The translations under genes and the position numbers were made by a program. Below the pieces are notes generated by a model that was not told where the DNA came from, did no database searches, and saw only the letters and a program-made list of their open reading frames with translations. A DNA stretch of 15,605 nt, taken from the NCBI GenBank assembly GCA_017621195.1, contig JAGATO010000248.1, positions 1 through 15,605 on the forward strand. Direction: 5' to 3'. Every line of letters begins with the position of its first letter. The stretch's first letter is position 1. Shown here one piece after another: positions 14,451-15,605 of the stretch. Source of the DNA: Bacillota bacterium. GTDB lineage: Bacteria; Bacillota; Clostridia; Peptostreptococcales; Anaerovoracaceae.

Positions 14451-14506
14451 ATGAAATCTTGCATTATTTTAAGGGAGTTTTGCTGTGAAATAGTGCAAAC
14501 TTTCAT
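14451..14506. repeat. Inverted repeat with 19-bp arms
   Basis: ATGAAATCTTGCATTATTT (14451-14469) and AAATAGTGCAAACTTTCAT (14488-14506) are inverted copies matching at 16 of 19 positions, with an 18-nt spacer. As RNA it gives a long hairpin. It may be an operator, a transposon-end remnant or part of a dispersed repeat. No T tract and no transposase lie nearby. Confidence 0.75.
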
Positions 14507-14638
14507 CAGGATGTCGTCAAGTGGTCGGCAAATCATCATTCACAACACAATTTATCTTCCTCATGCATCAAAATAAGGTGAGGATATTCCAGGAGATGCG
14601 GATGAGGAAATGGATCAGGGCTGGAACTGGTCGTTTTC

Positions 14639-15016
14639 CTATACTTTCAGTGACAAGCAAGGTTAAAATATAGCGTTTTTTGTGTTTCATATATTTTGGG
14701 GATTTGGCTGTACTATTATATAGGCTTTTTTGAAAGTCCTATATTTTCCTAAATCCAAGAGAAAAAATATAGGAAAAAGTGTGGTTAGAAGAGGAGGAAA
14801 ATCCACATATTTACAATCTCCAGCCAATTTTTATATTTTAGACGCATTGTTCAAATATTTTATAGGAATCCGTCTGAAAAGTCCTATAATTTATGGATTT
14901 AAATCCTCGGAATATAGAATTCGTGATTTTCCCTATAAATTAAGAATATAATGCTTTAAAATATAGACTTTTTAATTTTTGCTATATATTAGTCGCATTT
15001 CCTCCATATAATATAG
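14639..15016. repeat. AT-rich array of CTATA-N25-TATAG dyads, period about 49-50 bp
   Basis: CTATA (or a variant) occurs at 14639, 14688 (CATATA), 14739, 14831 (TTATA), 14884, 14933 and 14982. TATAG occurs at 14669, 14719, 14768, 14861, 14913, 14962 and 15012. Each pair spans about 34-35 bp and linkers of about 14-18 bp separate them. The unit expected at about 14788-14822 is unrecognisable. The third dyad has perfect 10-bp arms, CCTATATTTT/AAAATATAGG, and the sixth contains the palindrome GGATTTAAATCC. The block is strongly AT-rich against a GC-rich background and contains no credible gene: the only long frame (14730-14951) starts with TTG and has no ribosome binding site. Confidence 0.8.
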
Positions 15017-15166
15017 GATTCCTGAAAGGGATGCCTTGCCCAGCCATAAGGAGATTCGATCAAAACGCATTACAACGGTTTTTCCCCAAATTTCATCAGA
15101 TAGCCGCGACTCACCGCTGCCACCGCTGACACTGTCGGTGGTGCGTTGGCGTCCATCGCCAGCGTC

Positions 15167-15255
15167 CATTTCGACATTGAAGGTACGCTGGCGCTCCGCA
15201 CCAGCGGCCCTTTCGACATAATGTGGCGCGGCGGTTGGCCGCGCTTCACTTTGAT
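15167..15255. repeat. GC-rich stem-loop repeat, right copy
   Basis: It is a diverged direct copy of 14330-14430, in the same orientation, on the other side of the AT-rich array. It carries CATTTCGACATTG, ACGCTGGCG with CCAGCG, TGGCGCGGCGG with CCGCGC, and ACTTTGAT. Just before it are further stems, CCACCG/CGGTGG (15120-15141) and TGGCG/CGCCA (15147-15161), so the element may extend left to about 15113. Confidence 0.6.
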
Positions 15256-15379
15256 ATCGGCAATGCGCGGCGGACGTCGCCAACTGGACAGCTTCCTGTC
15301 GCAGCCATAACTCAAAAAATACCGAGAAAAAATTTCATCGTTTCTTCAAAAAACAAAGGCGAAAACTACACAAACTTCG

Positions 15380-15414
15380 TTTATATTGAGTTTATATTTT
15401 AGAGTACATCTTAT
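15380..15414 (+). promoter_or_regulatory. Possible promoter region of the right-edge gene
   Basis: TTTATATT occurs twice, at 15380 and 15391, an 11-bp period. Overlapping it, TTGAGT (15386-15391) and TCTTAT (15409-15414) are 17 nt apart, matching the SigA consensus at 4/6 each. The region 15256-15379 before it is A/T-rich with nothing recognised. This is a weak call based mainly on position. Confidence 0.3.
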
Positions 15415-15422
15415 TTCTATCA

Positions 15423-15544
15423 TGTCAATGTGTCCCGAACCACCCCGTTGTCATACCTTGCGTTGCGATTCCGGCGGAGCTTCGATGTTACCGTCGATGC
15501 ATCGAATCATAGCGTTACCGTGACCGCGGTGCGATACATTGACA
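15423..15544 (+). ncRNA. Possible structured 5' leader of the right-edge gene
   Basis: TGTCAATGTGTC (15423-15434) can pair along its full 12 nt with GATACATTGACA (15533-15544), with one G-U pair, enclosing about 98 nt. Inside are TTCGATG/CATCGAA (15481-15506), the palindrome TCGATGCATCGA (15494-15505), and GTTACCGT twice, 27 bp apart. The closing helix ends 8 nt before the GGAGG ribosome binding site. The layout resembles a cis-regulatory RNA, but it matches no riboswitch class I know. The inverted repeat could instead be a DNA operator. Confidence 0.4.
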
Positions 15545-15564
15545 CGACAATTGGAGGAAACAAT

Positions 15565-15605
15565 ATGTCTACCACAGTTATAAAAAAATGCAGTGCCCTG
15601 CTGCT
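15565..15605 (+). CDS. Start of an unidentified plus-strand gene (partial)
   Basis: Only the first 13 codons are visible (MSTTVIKKCSALL), and the gene runs off the right edge. It is called because a strong GGAGG ribosome binding site (15553-15557) precedes the ATG by 7 nt and the frame stays open. The end turns hydrophobic after two lysines, which could be the beginning of a signal or membrane segment, but this is too short to assign any family. It is the only plus-strand gene in the window and is divergent from pstS. Confidence 0.5.
   Translation, partial: MSTTVIKKCSALL

Noticed and set aside
14451..14506. The long inverted repeat as the ends of an insertion sequence
   Set aside because: The spacer is only 18 nt, there is no transposase fragment nearby, and no target-site duplication is evident.
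14288..14539. An 83-codon minus-strand frame over the GC-rich module
   Set aside because: It runs through hairpins and repeats, has low-complexity Ala/Pro/Ser composition, and resembles the frame in the second repeat copy only because the DNA repeats.
14730..14951. A 73-codon plus-strand frame inside the AT-rich array
   Set aside because: It begins with TTG without a ribosome binding site and merely reads through the dyad units, whose period is not a multiple of three.
14639..15016. The AT-rich array as a CRISPR array
   Set aside because: Units are degenerate rather than near-identical, the linkers also resemble each other, and no cas gene is present.
15539..15567. TTGACA at 15539-15544 as a -35 for the right-edge gene
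   Set aside because: A -10 at the proper distance would overlap the start codon, leaving no leader for the obvious ribosome binding site.

Overview
The window looks like a chromosomal segment of a GC-rich, spore-forming anaerobe of the class Clostridia. The evidence is the forespore signalling gene spoIIR next to a SipL-like SPOCS/LysM spore-morphogenesis gene, an SLH-domain surface protein, a Gram-positive type lipoprotein PstS, and strong GGAGG-type ribosome binding sites. The family cannot be fixed from the sequence alone.

All eleven complete genes, plus a partial mscL at the left edge, lie on the minus strand and fill 1-13934. Read in the direction of transcription (right to left) they form these apparent units: (1) pstS-pstC-pstA-pstB-phoU, a phosphate-uptake operon ending in a hairpin terminator at 9578-9608; (2) an SLH-anchored 5'-nucleotidase/metallophosphatase followed 3 bp later by ispE, ending at a terminator at 6335-6361; (3) a SipL-like gene behind a candidate SigE promoter; (4) spoIIR behind a candidate SigF promoter and closed by a UUCG-capped terminator at 3180-3215; (5) pgcA-hslO-mscL (phosphohexomutase, Hsp33, mechanosensitive channel). 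No intergenic gap in this half exceeds about 300 bp.

From 13935 to 15564 there is about 1.6 kb without a convincing gene, and it is packed with structure. Nearest pstS are a 39-bp imperfect tandem repeat and a run of TTTACA hexamers that resemble Pho boxes. Beyond them come four copies of GTTTGGACTTTAG, a GC-rich stem-loop repeat, a 19-bp-arm inverted repeat, and an AT-rich block of about 380 bp made of degenerate CTATA...TATAG dyads repeating about every 49-50 bp. A second copy of the GC-rich stem-loop repeat follows, then a possibly structured leader in front of a plus-strand gene that starts at 15565 and leaves the window.

The two most unusual items are PstS, whose two lobes appear in circularly permuted order, and the AT-rich dyad array with its flanking GC-rich repeats. 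Functionally the right half is a phosphate theme: the permuted PstS captures phosphate, PstCAB imports it, PhoU modulates it, and the surface nucleotidase could release phosphate from nucleotides outside the cell.
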